64,000 nt of DNA from UBA3839 sp963627995 (GCA_963627995.1 CAVGCV010000004.1:62001-126000); one strand, 5' to 3'. Counted from the stretch's first letter, positions 54,583-63,129 are shown. Notes: a model not told the origin generated them from the sequence alone. Numbers and translations: made by a program.

Positions 54583-57500
54583 TCAGAACCGTGCCGAGAG
54601 GGTGAATGTGAACTGGCGCGCGCGGGGGTAGGAGAGCCCCCACTCCTTCTTCACGCTCGACAGCCACCCCACGTCGTTCATCGTCGCGGTCAGCTTCAGG
54701 TAGTCGAGCGGGCTCCTCTTGACGGGCGGGAGCGACGAGAAGTCGTAGCCCACGGCGATGACGGAGAACGCCAGCTCGTCGTAGTCCTCCACGAAGCGGC
54801 TCGTCGGCTTCGTCGTGCTGGTGTCGGCGATGCTCTTGAACTTGGCCGCCTGCCCCGGCGTGTTCCAGCGCTCGGTCAGCACGCGGCGGTCGACGTTCCA
54901 GTTCTTCACGTCCACGTTCTCCACCTTGTCGACGAGCGTCGAGTTGTACACCTGCCCGCCCGCCTTGTAGCTGAACGAGAGGCTCAGGTCGAAGTTCCTC
55001 CAGCGGGCGGAGCAGCCGAAGCTGCCCTGGTACTTGGGCTGCGTGTCGCCGCACACCACCTGGTCGGCGCTGCTCCAGTCGAACGTGGTCGTCCCGTCTT
55101 TCTTGACGAACACCTCGCGCCCCGTCGTCGGGTCGATGCCGGCGGAGCGCACGGCCCAGATGGCGGTCATGCTCTGCCCCTCCTCGTAGCGGGTGGAGAC
55201 CTGCCGCTGCGAGGCCTTCGCCTGCTCCGTCCCGGCGTAGTCGTCCTTGGCCGCGTCCTGCTGCTCGTTGTACTTCCTCAGCGCGTTCGAGATTCTTGAA
55301 ATCCTGTTCGTGTTGTGCATCGTGTTCCAGAAGATGTTCACCGACGTGCGGCCCTGCGGAAGGGACAGCAGGCGGTAGTTGAGCGACACCTCGTAGCCCT
55401 TGTTCCGCGTCTCGCCCAGGTTCTCCTTGTAGCTGGAGAATCCCGACGAGGGCGCGAGCGTCACGTCGGTCAGCAGGTTGTCGGTCTTGTCGTCGTAGTA
55501 CTCGAAGCGTCCCGACAGGCGGTTGAGCAGCGTGAAGTCCACGCCGGCGCTGCGCTCCAGCTGCCGCTGCCACTTCAGGCCGGGGTTGGCCAGCGCGAGC
55601 AGCGCCACGCCCATGTCGCCGTTGTAGGTCTTGTCGGTGATGTAGCCGTAGGTGGAGAGGGCCTGGTAGGAGTTGAAGTTCTGCGAGCCGGTGCGCCCCA
55701 CCGACGCGCGCACCTTCAGGTAGTTCACGGCGCGCTGCCGGCGGAACCACGCCTCGTTGTGCAGGTTCCACCCCGCGCCGAGCGACCAGAAGTGGCCCCA
55801 CTTGTTCTGGCTCCCGAACTGCGAGCTGGCGTTCAGGCGGTAGGAGAGGTCGGCCATGTAGCGGTCGTCGTAGGAGTAGTTGGCCGCGCCGATGACGCCC
55901 ACGCTGCGAGTCGTGCTTTCCGAGCCGCCCGGCTTCGAGCCCTCGGCATAGCCGTTGCCGAAGGAGATGAAGTCCATGCGGTCGGAGGGGAAGCCGATGG
56001 CGGCGAACGTCTCGCTCTCGCTCTTCGCCTCCTCCACGGAGTAGCGCAGGTTGGCGAACAGCAGGTGCCTGTCTATCTTCAGCGAGTAGTTGAGCCCGAG
56101 GTCGGCCGTGGCGGTGCGCGCCTCGCCGTGGCCCTGCGTGTAGGCGCCGCGCTTCAGGTATTCCTCCGACGAGGGCAGGATGCCGGCGTACTGCGTGCTC
56201 GACGCCGGCACGAACACGTCGCTGCTGCTCTTCGTCTTCGTGTAGCCTACGCGCCCGGTGAGCCTGAGCGCCTCCAGCGGGCTCCACTCGGCGTAGAAGT
56301 TCTCGGTGACGCTCGTGTACTTCGACTGGTTCTTGCTGTTGAGCGTCGCGTCGAACAGCGGGTTGTACGTGCCGTTGGCGTACTGCTTGACGAGCTGGCC
56401 GCCCTCGCCGTGGATGCGCCAGTAGGGGTTCATGCGCGAGTAGAGCGAGAAGTCGCCGTAGGGCGAGTTGTCCGCCACGTTGTCGTCCACGGTCAGCATG
56501 TTGCGGAAGACAAGCTTCTTCACGCGGTACGACAGCGTGACGCTCCCGCTCGTGGTGCGGCGGTCGCTGCCCCTCATCACGCCCGCCACGCCGTTGTACG
56601 ACAGGCTCGCCGCGTAGAGCATCGCCCCGTCGCCGCCGTCCACCATCAGCGAGTGCTTCTGCCCCACGCCCGTGCGCAGGGGCTGCGACATCCAGTAGCT
56701 GTCCACGCCGCGCGCCACCTCCTTGTACAGCTCGTCGTAGGCCTGCGTCAGCGCCGCCTGGTCGTGGGCGTTGGCCGTGTTGGTGTACTTCCCGGCCAGC
56801 ACCTCGGCCTGCAGCTTCTCGGCGGCGTTGCAGAGGTCGTAGCTCGTGAGGTCGGGGACGGTGAGGTCGAGGCTGGCGTTGTAGCTGACGCGCAGCCTGC
56901 CCTGCCGGGGCTGCACCGTCTCCACCACCACCACGCCGTTGGCCGCCTTCGAGCCGTAGATGGCCTTGGCCGCCGCGTCCTTCAGGATGGTGACGCTGGC
57001 GATGAGGTTCATGTCCATGTCGACGATCTTCTCCAGCGTTGTCTCGAACCCGTTCAGGATGAAGAGCGGCTGGTTGGGCGACGTCTCGTAGTCGCCGCGC
57101 AGGTCGACGGAGCTCTTCCCGCGTACCTGGATGTCGGGCAGCACGTTGGGGTCGCTCCCGAAGTCCGCGCTCTCGTTGATGACGAACGAGGGGTCGAGGT
57201 TCTTCAGGCTCTGGATGGCGTTCTGGCTGCCGTTGAGGCGCAGCTGCTCGCCCGTGAACGTCGCGGCCGAGCCGGTGAACGTCTCGCTGCGGCGCTGGAA
57301 CATGCCGTTGCCCACCACCTCGGCGGCCTTCAGCGTCTTCACGTCGTCCTGCAGCGCCACGTCGATGGTGGCCTTCGCGCCCACCCGCTGCTCCTTCGGC
57401 ACCATGCCGATGAACGAGAACACCAGCGTCGCGTCCTTCGCGCCGGGCACGTCGATGGCGTACTTCCCGTCGATGTCGGTGGCCGCGCCCAGCGCGGGGC

Positions 57501-57666
57501 TCCCCTTCACGCGGATGTGCACGCCCGGCAGCGCCTCGCCGTCCGAGTCGGTCACCCGCCCGCTCACGCGGCGCGTGCTCTGTGCCAGTGCCGGAAGGGC
57601 CAGCGCGAGCAGCAGCAGGGAAGCGAGTAGCCGGCCGAAGGGCCTGCCCTTGAGAATTCGGTACAT
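54583..57666 (-). CDS. SusC/RagA-family TonB-dependent transporter (third pair)
   Basis: A 1027-residue protein. A signal peptide (to about residue 28) leads to a CarboxypepD-like domain (VSGRVTDSDGEALPGVHIRV, about 33-108), a plug with VTILKDAAAKAIYGSKAANGVVVVET, and a barrel ending RQFTFTLSARF. The plug has AAKAIYGSKAANG instead of the common AAATAIYGSRAANG, a variation seen in the DUF4843/TlpA-linked transporters. A -7 box lies 56 bp upstream. It heads an operon of seven genes reaching to 45229. Confidence 0.93.
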   Translation of the reverse strand: MYRILKGRPFGRLLASLLLLALALPALAQSTRRVSGRVTDSDGEALPGVHIRVKGSPALGAATDIDGKYAIDVPGAKDATLVFSFIGMVPKEQRVGAKATIDVALQDDVKTLKAAEVVGNGMFQRRSETFTGSAATFTGEQLRLNGSQNAIQSLKNLDPSFVINESADFGSDPNVLPDIQVRGKSSVDLRGDYETSPNQPLFILNGFETTLEKIVDMDMNLIASVTILKDAAAKAIYGSKAANGVVVVETVQPRQGRLRVSYNASLDLTVPDLTSYDLCNAAEKLQAEVLAGKYTNTANAHDQAALTQAYDELYKEVARGVDSYWMSQPLRTGVGQKHSLMVDGGDGAMLYAASLSYNGVAGVMRGSDRRTTSGSVTLSYRVKKLVFRNMLTVDDNVADNSPYGDFSLYSRMNPYWRIHGEGGQLVKQYANGTYNPLFDATLNSKNQSKYTSVTENFYAEWSPLEALRLTGRVGYTKTKSSSDVFVPASSTQYAGILPSSEEYLKRGAYTQGHGEARTATADLGLNYSLKIDRHLLFANLRYSVEEAKSESETFAAIGFPSDRMDFISFGNGYAEGSKPGGSESTTRSVGVIGAANYSYDDRYMADLSYRLNASSQFGSQNKWGHFWSLGAGWNLHNEAWFRRQRAVNYLKVRASVGRTGSQNFNSYQALSTYGYITDKTYNGDMGVALLALANPGLKWQRQLERSAGVDFTLLNRLSGRFEYYDDKTDNLLTDVTLAPSSGFSSYKENLGETRNKGYEVSLNYRLLSLPQGRTSVNIFWNTMHNTNRISRISNALRKYNEQQDAAKDDYAGTEQAKASQRQVSTRYEEGQSMTAIWAVRSAGIDPTTGREVFVKKDGTTTFDWSSADQVVCGDTQPKYQGSFGCSARWRNFDLSLSFSYKAGGQVYNSTLVDKVENVDVKNWNVDRRVLTERWNTPGQAAKFKSIADTSTTKPTSRFVEDYDELAFSVIAVGYDFSSLPPVKRSPLDYLKLTATMNDVGWLSSVKKEWGLSYPRARQFTFTLSARF

Positions 57667-57721
57667 ACTATATATAATATAATAATGGAGTTGCTTGTGC
57701 TTGTGCGTTGGAAAGACACTG

Positions 57722-57729
57722 CAAAGTTA
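57722..57729 (-). promoter_or_regulatory. -7 box (TAACTTTG) for the third SusC operon
   Basis: The minus strand reads TAACTTTG, an exact match, 56 bp before the SusC start. The leader between contains an AT-run (ATATTATATATAG-like), unusual for this genome. Confidence 0.6.
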
Positions 57730-57881
57730 GGACTTCTCCGGCACAATCGCGACCTGGGTGCGGGAAAAATATGCAGTATTTATGCGTTTTGAGGCAGAAA
57801 GACGGCGTTTTGCGGGCATCCGCAGCAAAATGCTCGGAAAACGGAGGGAACGTACTTCAAAAAGAAAGACTGCGGACGGGC

Positions 57882-57974
57882 TGAAAAACGTCCGCAGAGA
57901 AAAATATTTTCGTCCGCGGACGAAAATATTTTTCTCTGCGGAGCGGAGGCGCGCGCGCCGCGGTGTTTTTCCGG
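57882..57974 (-). repeat. Palindromic TCCGCAGAGAAAA element, copy C, opposite orientation
   Basis: Bases 57891-57942 form a perfect 52-bp palindrome (TCCGCAGAGAAAAATATT... with an exact mirror arm and centre at 57916/57917). On the minus strand the flank CGGACGTTTTTCAGCCC matches copy A to the right of its hairpin. On the plus strand CCGCGGTGTTTTTCCGG at 57958-57974 matches copy A's right terminal repeat (10328-10344). The element therefore belongs to the same family, inverted relative to copies A and B. Confidence 0.8.
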
Positions 57975-58056
57975 ACGCGCCAAAAAGGGCCGCCAACAAG
58001 GCTGAAAGCGGGCGCGTGCAGGCTGAATGGGGGCTTCCAGCGTAAAAAAGGGCGAT

Positions 58057-58092
58057 TTTGGCTTGGCGTTATGCTTTTTTGGCCTATCTTTG
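58057..58092 (+). promoter_or_regulatory. Candidate promoter TTTG, 24 bp, TATCTTTG
   Basis: TATCTTTG (58085-58092) is an exact -7 match. TTTG at 58057-58060 is the best -33 candidate, though the 24-bp spacing is long. It drives the envelope-protein operon with a leader of about 130 nt. Confidence 0.55.
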
Positions 58093-58221
58093 CACATGGA
58101 TGCAGCCCGTGTGCCTTGATGCGTGTCCTGACACGACGGCACCCCCATGGGGACATGGACGGCGCGCGGCATCTGCTTTTGTGATTACCAACAGAACGAC
58201 AGGACTTTTCTGATTGAGAAC

Positions 58222-58665
58222 ATGATGAAAAAACACCTCTCCATCCTTGCATTCGGAGCGCTGGCGCTCGGGATGTCCCCTGCGGCCCAGGCGCAGACCG
58301 TGCGCGACGGCATGGGCAACCGCATCGGGAAGATTGAGACCGACGGCACGGTGCGCGACGGCATGGGCAACCGCCTGGGGCGCATCGACAGCGACGGCTC
58401 GGTACGCGACGGCATGGGCAACCGCCTGGGGCGCATCGACGCCGACGGCTCGGTGCGCGACGGCATGGGCAGCCGCAAGGGCCGCGTCGACTCCGACGGC
58501 ACGGTGCGCGACGGCATGGGCAGCCGCAAGGGGCGCATCGACTCCGACGGCACGGTGCGCGACGGCATGGGCAACCGCCTGGGCCGCGCGGAGAACGTGC
58601 GGAAAGAGTGGGCGGCAGCCTATTTCTTCTTCGACTTCTTCAGGAAGAGCAACAACAATAAATAA
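58222..58665 (+). CDS. Exported 17-residue-repeat protein, 5-fold beta-flower type
   Basis: A 147-residue protein with signal peptide (ending AQAQ, about residue 25). Residues 26-125 consist of six tandem 17-residue units of the form TVRDGMGNRLGRIDSDG, the last one truncated. The tail is aromatic and basic (AAAYFFFDFFRK). Bacteroidota proteins with similar DG...G-R-I-DG repeats have been annotated as 5-fold beta-flower proteins, a small symmetrical barrel. This assignment is by repeat pattern only. The first of two adjacent ATGs (58222, 58225) is used. The DNA repeats are nearly identical, so copy number may vary between strains. The DUF6935-like gene follows after 11 bp. Function unknown. 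Confidence 0.75.
   Translation: MMKKHLSILAFGALALGMSPAAQAQTVRDGMGNRIGKIETDGTVRDGMGNRLGRIDSDGSVRDGMGNRLGRIDADGSVRDGMGSRKGRVDSDGTVRDGMGSRKGRIDSDGTVRDGMGNRLGRAENVRKEWAAAYFFFDFFRKSNNNK
58297..58596 (+). repeat. 51-bp tandem repeat, about six units
   Basis: In-frame 51-bp units encode the 17-residue repeats. Units differ by only a few bases; for example the GACGGCATGGGC core is constant. Such identity favours slippage or recombination between units. Confidence 0.88.
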
Positions 58666-58676
58666 ACAAGTACACT

Positions 58677-59366
58677 ATGGGACTGTTTGATATCCTCAAG
58701 AAAGTGTTCGACGCGACGTCCACCGTGGCGTCGGTGTCGAACGCGGCCGGGAGCGTGACGAGCGCGACAAGGGCCTTCACGGGCTCTGCGGGCGTGGCCG
58801 GCTCGCCGGGAATGTCGTCGCTGCAGAACATTGCCAACACCGTGAGCAGCGCCCTCGGGGGCACCGGGCTTTCGTCGCAAAGCGTCGCGCTGAGCGCGCT
58901 GCCGGCAAGCCTGGAGGAGCTCAAGGCCATGCCCGAGGCCAGCCTGACCAGCGACCGCGCCGTGGCGGCGCTGGCCGTGGCGGTGCTCTGCAACTTCGAG
59001 CGCGACCCGGACGAGACCTACCGCATGATGGACTTCCTGCGCGGCCCGCGCCCCATGAACGGCATGGACAAGAAGTTCATCAGCGACCGCCTCACCGGCC
59101 GCATGCACATCATACGCTCCTTCCTGCGCGGCACGTCGCCCGAGAACAACTACGAGCCGTCCGCGCCCTACGCCGTGGAGGTCATCGAAGACCGCAACTC
59201 GCGGCTGGAGAAGGACTATGTGAAGTTCTTCCTCCGCTCGTCGGGCGCCGACAGCCCGCGCCCCATCAAGCTGCGCCGCAAGCCCAGCACGGGGCAGTGG
59301 TTCGTGTGGGAAACGCCCTTCCTGTCCGACATCCGCACGCCGCAGGCCAACGACGCCTGGGCGTGA
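58677..59366 (+). CDS. DUF6935-like protein, paralogue 1
   Basis: A 229-residue protein without a classical signal peptide (MGLFDILKKVFDATSTV). Residues 1-75 are Ser/Ala/Thr/Gly-rich and low in complexity. The conserved domain (about 78-229) shows ASLEELKAMPEA, VAVLCNFERDP, DFLRGPRPMNGMDKKFISDRL, FLRGTSPENNY, SSGADSPRPIKLRRKPSTGQ and TPFLSDIRTP. I believe this is DUF6935. The gene at 62485 encodes the same domain behind a signal peptide. The two may work on opposite sides of the membrane, or this one may be cytoplasmic. Function unknown. Confidence 0.75.
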   Translation: MGLFDILKKVFDATSTVASVSNAAGSVTSATRAFTGSAGVAGSPGMSSLQNIANTVSSALGGTGLSSQSVALSALPASLEELKAMPEASLTSDRAVAALAVAVLCNFERDPDETYRMMDFLRGPRPMNGMDKKFISDRLTGRMHIIRSFLRGTSPENNYEPSAPYAVEVIEDRNSRLEKDYVKFFLRSSGADSPRPIKLRRKPSTGQWFVWETPFLSDIRTPQANDAWA

Positions 59367-59424
59367 CCCGGCCCGCCGCGCGCGCGATACCCGGAAATCT
59401 CAACAACAAACGACTGAAAAAAAC

Positions 59425-60216
59425 ATGAAACAATTCGGATTTGCCCTCTTGCTGACGGCCGGAATGGGACTGGCCACCAGCTGCGACCAGCTGTCGAACA
59501 TCAAGAACCTCGTTGCCGGCGACGCCGACTCCGTCCCCCTCGTGGAGCCCGGCCCCGTGGACGACACCCCGGCCGCCCCGGCGGCCACGGCCGACGCGCG
59601 TGCCGGCAAGAAGGGCGAGGAGGCCGCCCTGCGCTTCTACAGGTCGCAAATCGACCGCATCGTCCAGCTGTGGGTCGAGAACGTGTCGAGCTCCGAAGGC
59701 CCTGCGCGCTTCAGCTTCATCGACGTCGATGGCGACGGCATCCTTGAGCTCTATGTGTCGAACAACAGCGACATCGACAGCCAGAACCATGTCGCAGCCC
59801 TCTTCTGCTGCGGCGGCGACGAGGTGGAGTACGTGGCCAACGAGTACGAGGGCGCAGACCTCATCCTCTGCAGGAACATGGTGAGGCGGAGCGAGCTGCG
59901 CGGGCAGCCCGGCTCCGACACGCAGTACCACGTCGTGACGTTCCACGCCTTCAAGGACAGCCAGGCGCGCTGCCTCGACTTCTTCGAGTACCAGTCCTAC
60001 GCCAGCGCCGAGACGGGCGAATACGACTACTACGGCTTCGACCCGGAGAACGACTGGGAGTCCATCAACAACAAGAACCCCTATCCGCGCGAAAAGGCGC
60101 AGCAGCAGCTGGCGCAGGCAACCGGCGGCGACACGGAGGCGCTCGGCTCGTTCCGCTTCGGCGTCGACCTCGACGAGCGTCCCATCACCGACATCGGCGG
60201 CACCATGCCCGAGTAG
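59425..60216 (+). CDS. DxDxDG/CCGGD lipoprotein, paralogue 1
   Basis: A 263-residue predicted lipoprotein (Cys20 after GLATS). A Pro/Ala/Asp-rich linker (about 35-62) leads to a domain with FSFIDVDGDGILELYV (Asp-rich, EF-hand or VCBS-like calcium loop, about 97-111) and AALFCCGGDEVEYV (about 125-137). The C-terminal part is rich in aromatic and acidic residues (FFEYQSY, EYDYYGFDPEND). Two neighbouring genes encode the same domain. I do not recognise a named family. A calcium-binding surface or periplasmic protein is a reasonable guess from the loop. Confidence 0.72.
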   Translation: MKQFGFALLLTAGMGLATSCDQLSNIKNLVAGDADSVPLVEPGPVDDTPAAPAATADARAGKKGEEAALRFYRSQIDRIVQLWVENVSSSEGPARFSFIDVDGDGILELYVSNNSDIDSQNHVAALFCCGGDEVEYVANEYEGADLILCRNMVRRSELRGQPGSDTQYHVVTFHAFKDSQARCLDFFEYQSYASAETGEYDYYGFDPENDWESINNKNPYPREKAQQQLAQATGGDTEALGSFRFGVDLDERPITDIGGTMPE

Positions 60217-60303
60217 CCGGAAGCGCGCGGCCTCCTTGCCCCTCCCGGGCGCCGGCCTCGTCGCTGCGCCCGGCGGCATCGCGCCCAGCCACACCACCTA
60301 CAG

Positions 60304-61653
60304 ATGAAGACCACCATGACCACAACCCTCGTGTTCTCCGTCCTGCTCGGCATTGCCGCAGGATGCGGACAGCCGTCGTCCACGCGGCCGGCCGGCGCGT
60401 CCGCCGACTCCGTGGCGGCTGCTCCCCGGACAGCCGACGCTGCCGCCGCCGGCAAAAAGGGCGTGGACGGCGCGCTGAGCACCTACCGGCTCCAGTACGG
60501 CCGTCTCCTGCGCCTGTGGCGCGACCGCATGCAGGACGATGCGTCGCAGCCCGCGCGCTTCGCCCTGCTCGACATCGACGCCGACGGCATCCTTGAGCTC
60601 TACGCGCAGAGCGACCCCGACGCCGACGTCCCGCAGAGCGTGGCGGCGCTCTTCTGCTGTGGCGGCGACAGCGTGCAGCTCGTCTGCGACGAGAACAAGT
60701 ACTTCAGCACGTGGCTCTACCCCCACATCGCGGTCAGCGCGTCGTGGGCGGGAGGGCGCAATACGCACACCTACTTCGCCCTTGAGGGCAGCCGCGCCCG
60801 CCGGCTCGACTTCTACAGGGTGGAGCCGATGGACGACGCCGACACCTCGCCCGCCGAATACTACTACCGCCCCGGCGCGGACGACGCCGGCGGAGAGCCG
60901 CGCAAGTGCGGGCGCGCCGACGCCGAGAAGCAGCTCAAGGCCATTGCCGGAGGCAACCTGGGCGACATGGTGCTGCTCCAGGACACCGTGAGCCAGTGGC
61001 GGCCCATTGCCGACATCGCCCCGGACGGGGCCGGCGGGCACGGCGGCGCGCGCGGTCGGCACCCGCGGCAGGCGGTGTACATCGCCGCGCAGAAGGCCGA
61101 CATCCAGCGACTTTGGAAAGAGAAGTTCCCGTCCATCGACATCAAGGAATATGCACTTCTTGACATCGACCACGACGGCACGCCCGAGTTCTATGCGGAG
61201 GCGTATGCCGAGATGGGCGGCGCGTCGGCCCTGTTCTGCTTCGGAAGCGGAAAGACGGAGCTGGCGGTCGCATCCGGCGGCGAGACGGGGTGGATGGCTT
61301 TCTACAACAACCTCGTGGTGGACAAGTCGATGACCGGCCGGAAGCATCCCGTGAAGAAGGAGCTCGCTGCCCAGCACGAACACTACTACGCCATCGAGAA
61401 GAGCCGCGCCCGCCAGCTCGAGTTCTACGGGCGCAACGTGGACTCGCAGCGCGACTACGTCTGCGACTATTTCTTCCGTGCGGGCGACCCGGACGGGCAG
61501 TGGGCGCGACCCTACGGCAAGGACAAGGCGGAAAGCCAGCTCCGGGAGCTCATCGGCTGCGACTACGGGGCGTGGACTTCCATGGCCTACACTTCCTATC
61601 TCGAGGCGAACGGACTGAGGACCGACATGCTCCCCTTTGCCGAGTTGAAATAG
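60304..61653 (+). CDS. DxDxDG/CCGGD lipoprotein, paralogue 2 with two domains
   Basis: A 449-residue predicted lipoprotein (Cys21 after GIAAG). It contains two copies of the domain of its neighbours. The first, about 55-245, has FALLDIDADGILELY and AALFCCGGDSVQLV. The second, about 258-449, has YALLDIDHDGTPEFY and SALFCFGSGKTEL, where the Cys-Cys-Gly-Gly core has decayed to CFGSG. A His/Arg-rich linker (GGHGGARGRHPRQ) joins them. Each copy ends with a segment like AEKQLKAIAGGN or AESQLRELIGCD. The doubling suggests internal duplication. Function unknown; the start at 60304 keeps the full signal peptide. Confidence 0.72.
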   Translation: MKTTMTTTLVFSVLLGIAAGCGQPSSTRPAGASADSVAAAPRTADAAAAGKKGVDGALSTYRLQYGRLLRLWRDRMQDDASQPARFALLDIDADGILELYAQSDPDADVPQSVAALFCCGGDSVQLVCDENKYFSTWLYPHIAVSASWAGGRNTHTYFALEGSRARRLDFYRVEPMDDADTSPAEYYYRPGADDAGGEPRKCGRADAEKQLKAIAGGNLGDMVLLQDTVSQWRPIADIAPDGAGGHGGARGRHPRQAVYIAAQKADIQRLWKEKFPSIDIKEYALLDIDHDGTPEFYAEAYAEMGGASALFCFGSGKTELAVASGGETGWMAFYNNLVVDKSMTGRKHPVKKELAAQHEHYYAIEKSRARQLEFYGRNVDSQRDYVCDYFFRAGDPDGQWARPYGKDKAESQLRELIGCDYGAWTSMAYTSYLEANGLRTDMLPFAELK

Positions 61654-61696
61654 ACAATGCACCAACCGAATTGAAACAGACAATGCACCGACCGAC
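61645..61696 (+). repeat. 26-bp tandem duplication across a gene junction
   Basis: TTGAAATAGACAATGCACC at 61645 and TTGAAACAGACAATGCACC at 61671 begin two 26-bp units differing at three positions. The first unit holds the stop codon of the upstream lipoprotein and a first ATG (61657). The second holds the ATG used by the next gene (61683), in a different frame from the first. Confidence 0.85.
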
Positions 61697-62447
61697 AAAA
61701 CACTCGCGCTGCATGAGGGGCCGGCTCTCCCTCCTTCCCCTTGCAACGCTGCTCGTCCTGGCCGCGGGCTGCGGGCAAAAAGCGGACGACAGCGGCGCAA
61801 CGGCGGAAACGCCCGCCGACAAGCACGGCGAGACGGCTTCGCTGGCATTCTACCAGTCGCAGGCCGACCGCATACAGCGCCTGTGGAACGGGCAGACAGG
61901 CGGCGCCGACTGTCCGCCGGGCCTCTTCGCGCTCCTCGACCTCGACGGCGACAGCATCATGGAACTGTATGTGCGGACGCCCGAGGCGGAACCAGGCGAG
62001 GAGAGCTTCTTCGTCGGCGCGCTCTTCTGCTGCGGTGGCGACAGCGTTGAGCTCGTTGCCGCGGAGCAGTTCGGAATGGACGCTGGAACGACACTCGCGC
62101 AATACCCCAACGGGCTCGTGGCGTGTACGAAGCCCGCCGGCTCGAGCCGCGTTGTGACCGACGACCGTCCCTACCACCGCACCTACGTCGTGGTGGAGAA
62201 CAGCCGCCCGCGCCAGCTCGGCTTCTACAAGGTCGTGCCCATGGGCGGCGGCGAGCCCTATGCGTATTTCTCCACCCGGGACGACCCCGACGAACGCGAG
62301 CTGCGGCCTGTCGCCAACGACGTGGCCGAGCGGCAGCTGGCCCCCTACATGGCCGGCGACGGCAGTCCGCTGGACTTTCCCCGCGAAACCGCAACGCAGC
62401 ATGCGCAGCCCTTTGCCGCGTTCCTCGGCAAGGCGGCCGGCAAATAA
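61683..62447 (+). CDS. DxDxDG/CCGGD lipoprotein, paralogue 3
   Basis: A 254-residue predicted lipoprotein with Cys30 after LVLAAG. The start could instead be the in-frame ATG at 61713, which gives a shorter, more typical signal peptide (MRGRLSLLPLATLLVLAAGC). The domain has FALLDLDGDSIMELYV (about 82-97) and GALFCCGGDSVELV (about 115-128), then VVVENSRPRQLGFYKVVP, matching the SRAR-LDFY segments of its neighbours. The calcium-type loop has Ser in place of Gly at one position. It follows paralogue 2 after the 26-bp tandem repeat. Function unknown. Confidence 0.7.
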   Translation: MHRPTKHSRCMRGRLSLLPLATLLVLAAGCGQKADDSGATAETPADKHGETASLAFYQSQADRIQRLWNGQTGGADCPPGLFALLDLDGDSIMELYVRTPEAEPGEESFFVGALFCCGGDSVELVAAEQFGMDAGTTLAQYPNGLVACTKPAGSSRVVTDDRPYHRTYVVVENSRPRQLGFYKVVPMGGGEPYAYFSTRDDPDERELRPVANDVAERQLAPYMAGDGSPLDFPRETATQHAQPFAAFLGKAAGK

Positions 62448-62484
62448 CCCCCTTGAAAACAGTAACACTTAAAACAGCAAGAAA

Positions 62485-63129
62485 ATGAAAGCTCTGGTCT
62501 TCACACTCGCATGCGCGGCAGCGTCCTTCGCGCTCGTCGGCATGCAACACGGCGGCAGTCCCGCTCCCGCTACACCGAACGCGGATGCGCCCGCCACTGC
62601 CGCACGCATCGACAGCCCCGCCTCGACAGCAGACAAGTCGAAAAGCATCAAGCTCAGGACGCTGCCCGCGTCGCTGCTGGAGCTGAAGCTCATGCCCGGC
62701 GCCGACCTGAAGGACGAATACCAGGTGGCGGCGCTCACGGTGGCGGTGCTCTGCAACTACGAGAACGACGCGCAGGCCACGTTCGAGATGATGGACTATC
62801 TGCGCGGGCCGCGCCCCATGAACAAATTCGACCGCCAGTTCCTGCGCGACCGCCTGCGCGGCAAGGGCTACAAGGCCTTCTCCTTCTTCAAGGGCACCAG
62901 TCCCGCGAACGGCTACCAGGCATCCGCCCCCTACACCGTCGAGGTCAGCGAGAACGCCTATTCGCGGAGCGAGGAAAACTATGTCAAGCTCTTCCTGCAC
63001 TCGTCGGGCGCCGACAGCCCGCGCCCCATCACGCTCCGCCGCAAGCCCAGCACGGGCCAGTGGTTCGTGTGGCAGATTTCGTTCCTCTCCGACATCCGCA
63101 TCCCGCAGGAGCTGGACCCGTGGGCCTGA
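62485..63129 (+). CDS. DUF6935-like protein, paralogue 2 with signal peptide
   Basis: A 214-residue protein with an N-terminal signal (MKALVFTLACAAASFALVGM) followed by a Pro/Ala/Asp linker. The DUF6935-like domain (about 62-214) has PASLLELKLMPGA, VAVLCNYENDA, DYLRGPRPMNKFDRQFLRDRL, FFKGTSPANGY, SSGADSPRPITLRRKPSTGQ and ISFLSDIRIP. It is very similar to the domain at 58677, which lacks the signal peptide. It is probably periplasmic or surface-located. Function unknown. Confidence 0.75.
   Translation: MKALVFTLACAAASFALVGMQHGGSPAPATPNADAPATAARIDSPASTADKSKSIKLRTLPASLLELKLMPGADLKDEYQVAALTVAVLCNYENDAQATFEMMDYLRGPRPMNKFDRQFLRDRLRGKGYKAFSFFKGTSPANGYQASAPYTVEVSENAYSRSEENYVKLFLHSSGADSPRPITLRRKPSTGQWFVWQISFLSDIRIPQELDPWA

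Larger units (their letters stand above)
57667..58221. other. 555-bp divergent intergenic region
   Basis: Between the leftward SusC gene and the rightward beta-flower operon lie a leftward -7 box (57722), repeat copy C with its perfect 52-bp palindrome (57891-57942), a second GC-rich arm (57958-57974), and a rightward promoter (58057-58092). No gene is supported. The long untranslated leader between 58093 and 58221 shows no obvious riboswitch. Confidence 0.65.

Noticed and set aside
58297..58596. Possible CRISPR array
   Set aside because: The 51-bp repeats are contiguous with no spacers and are translated in frame in a protein with a signal peptide.
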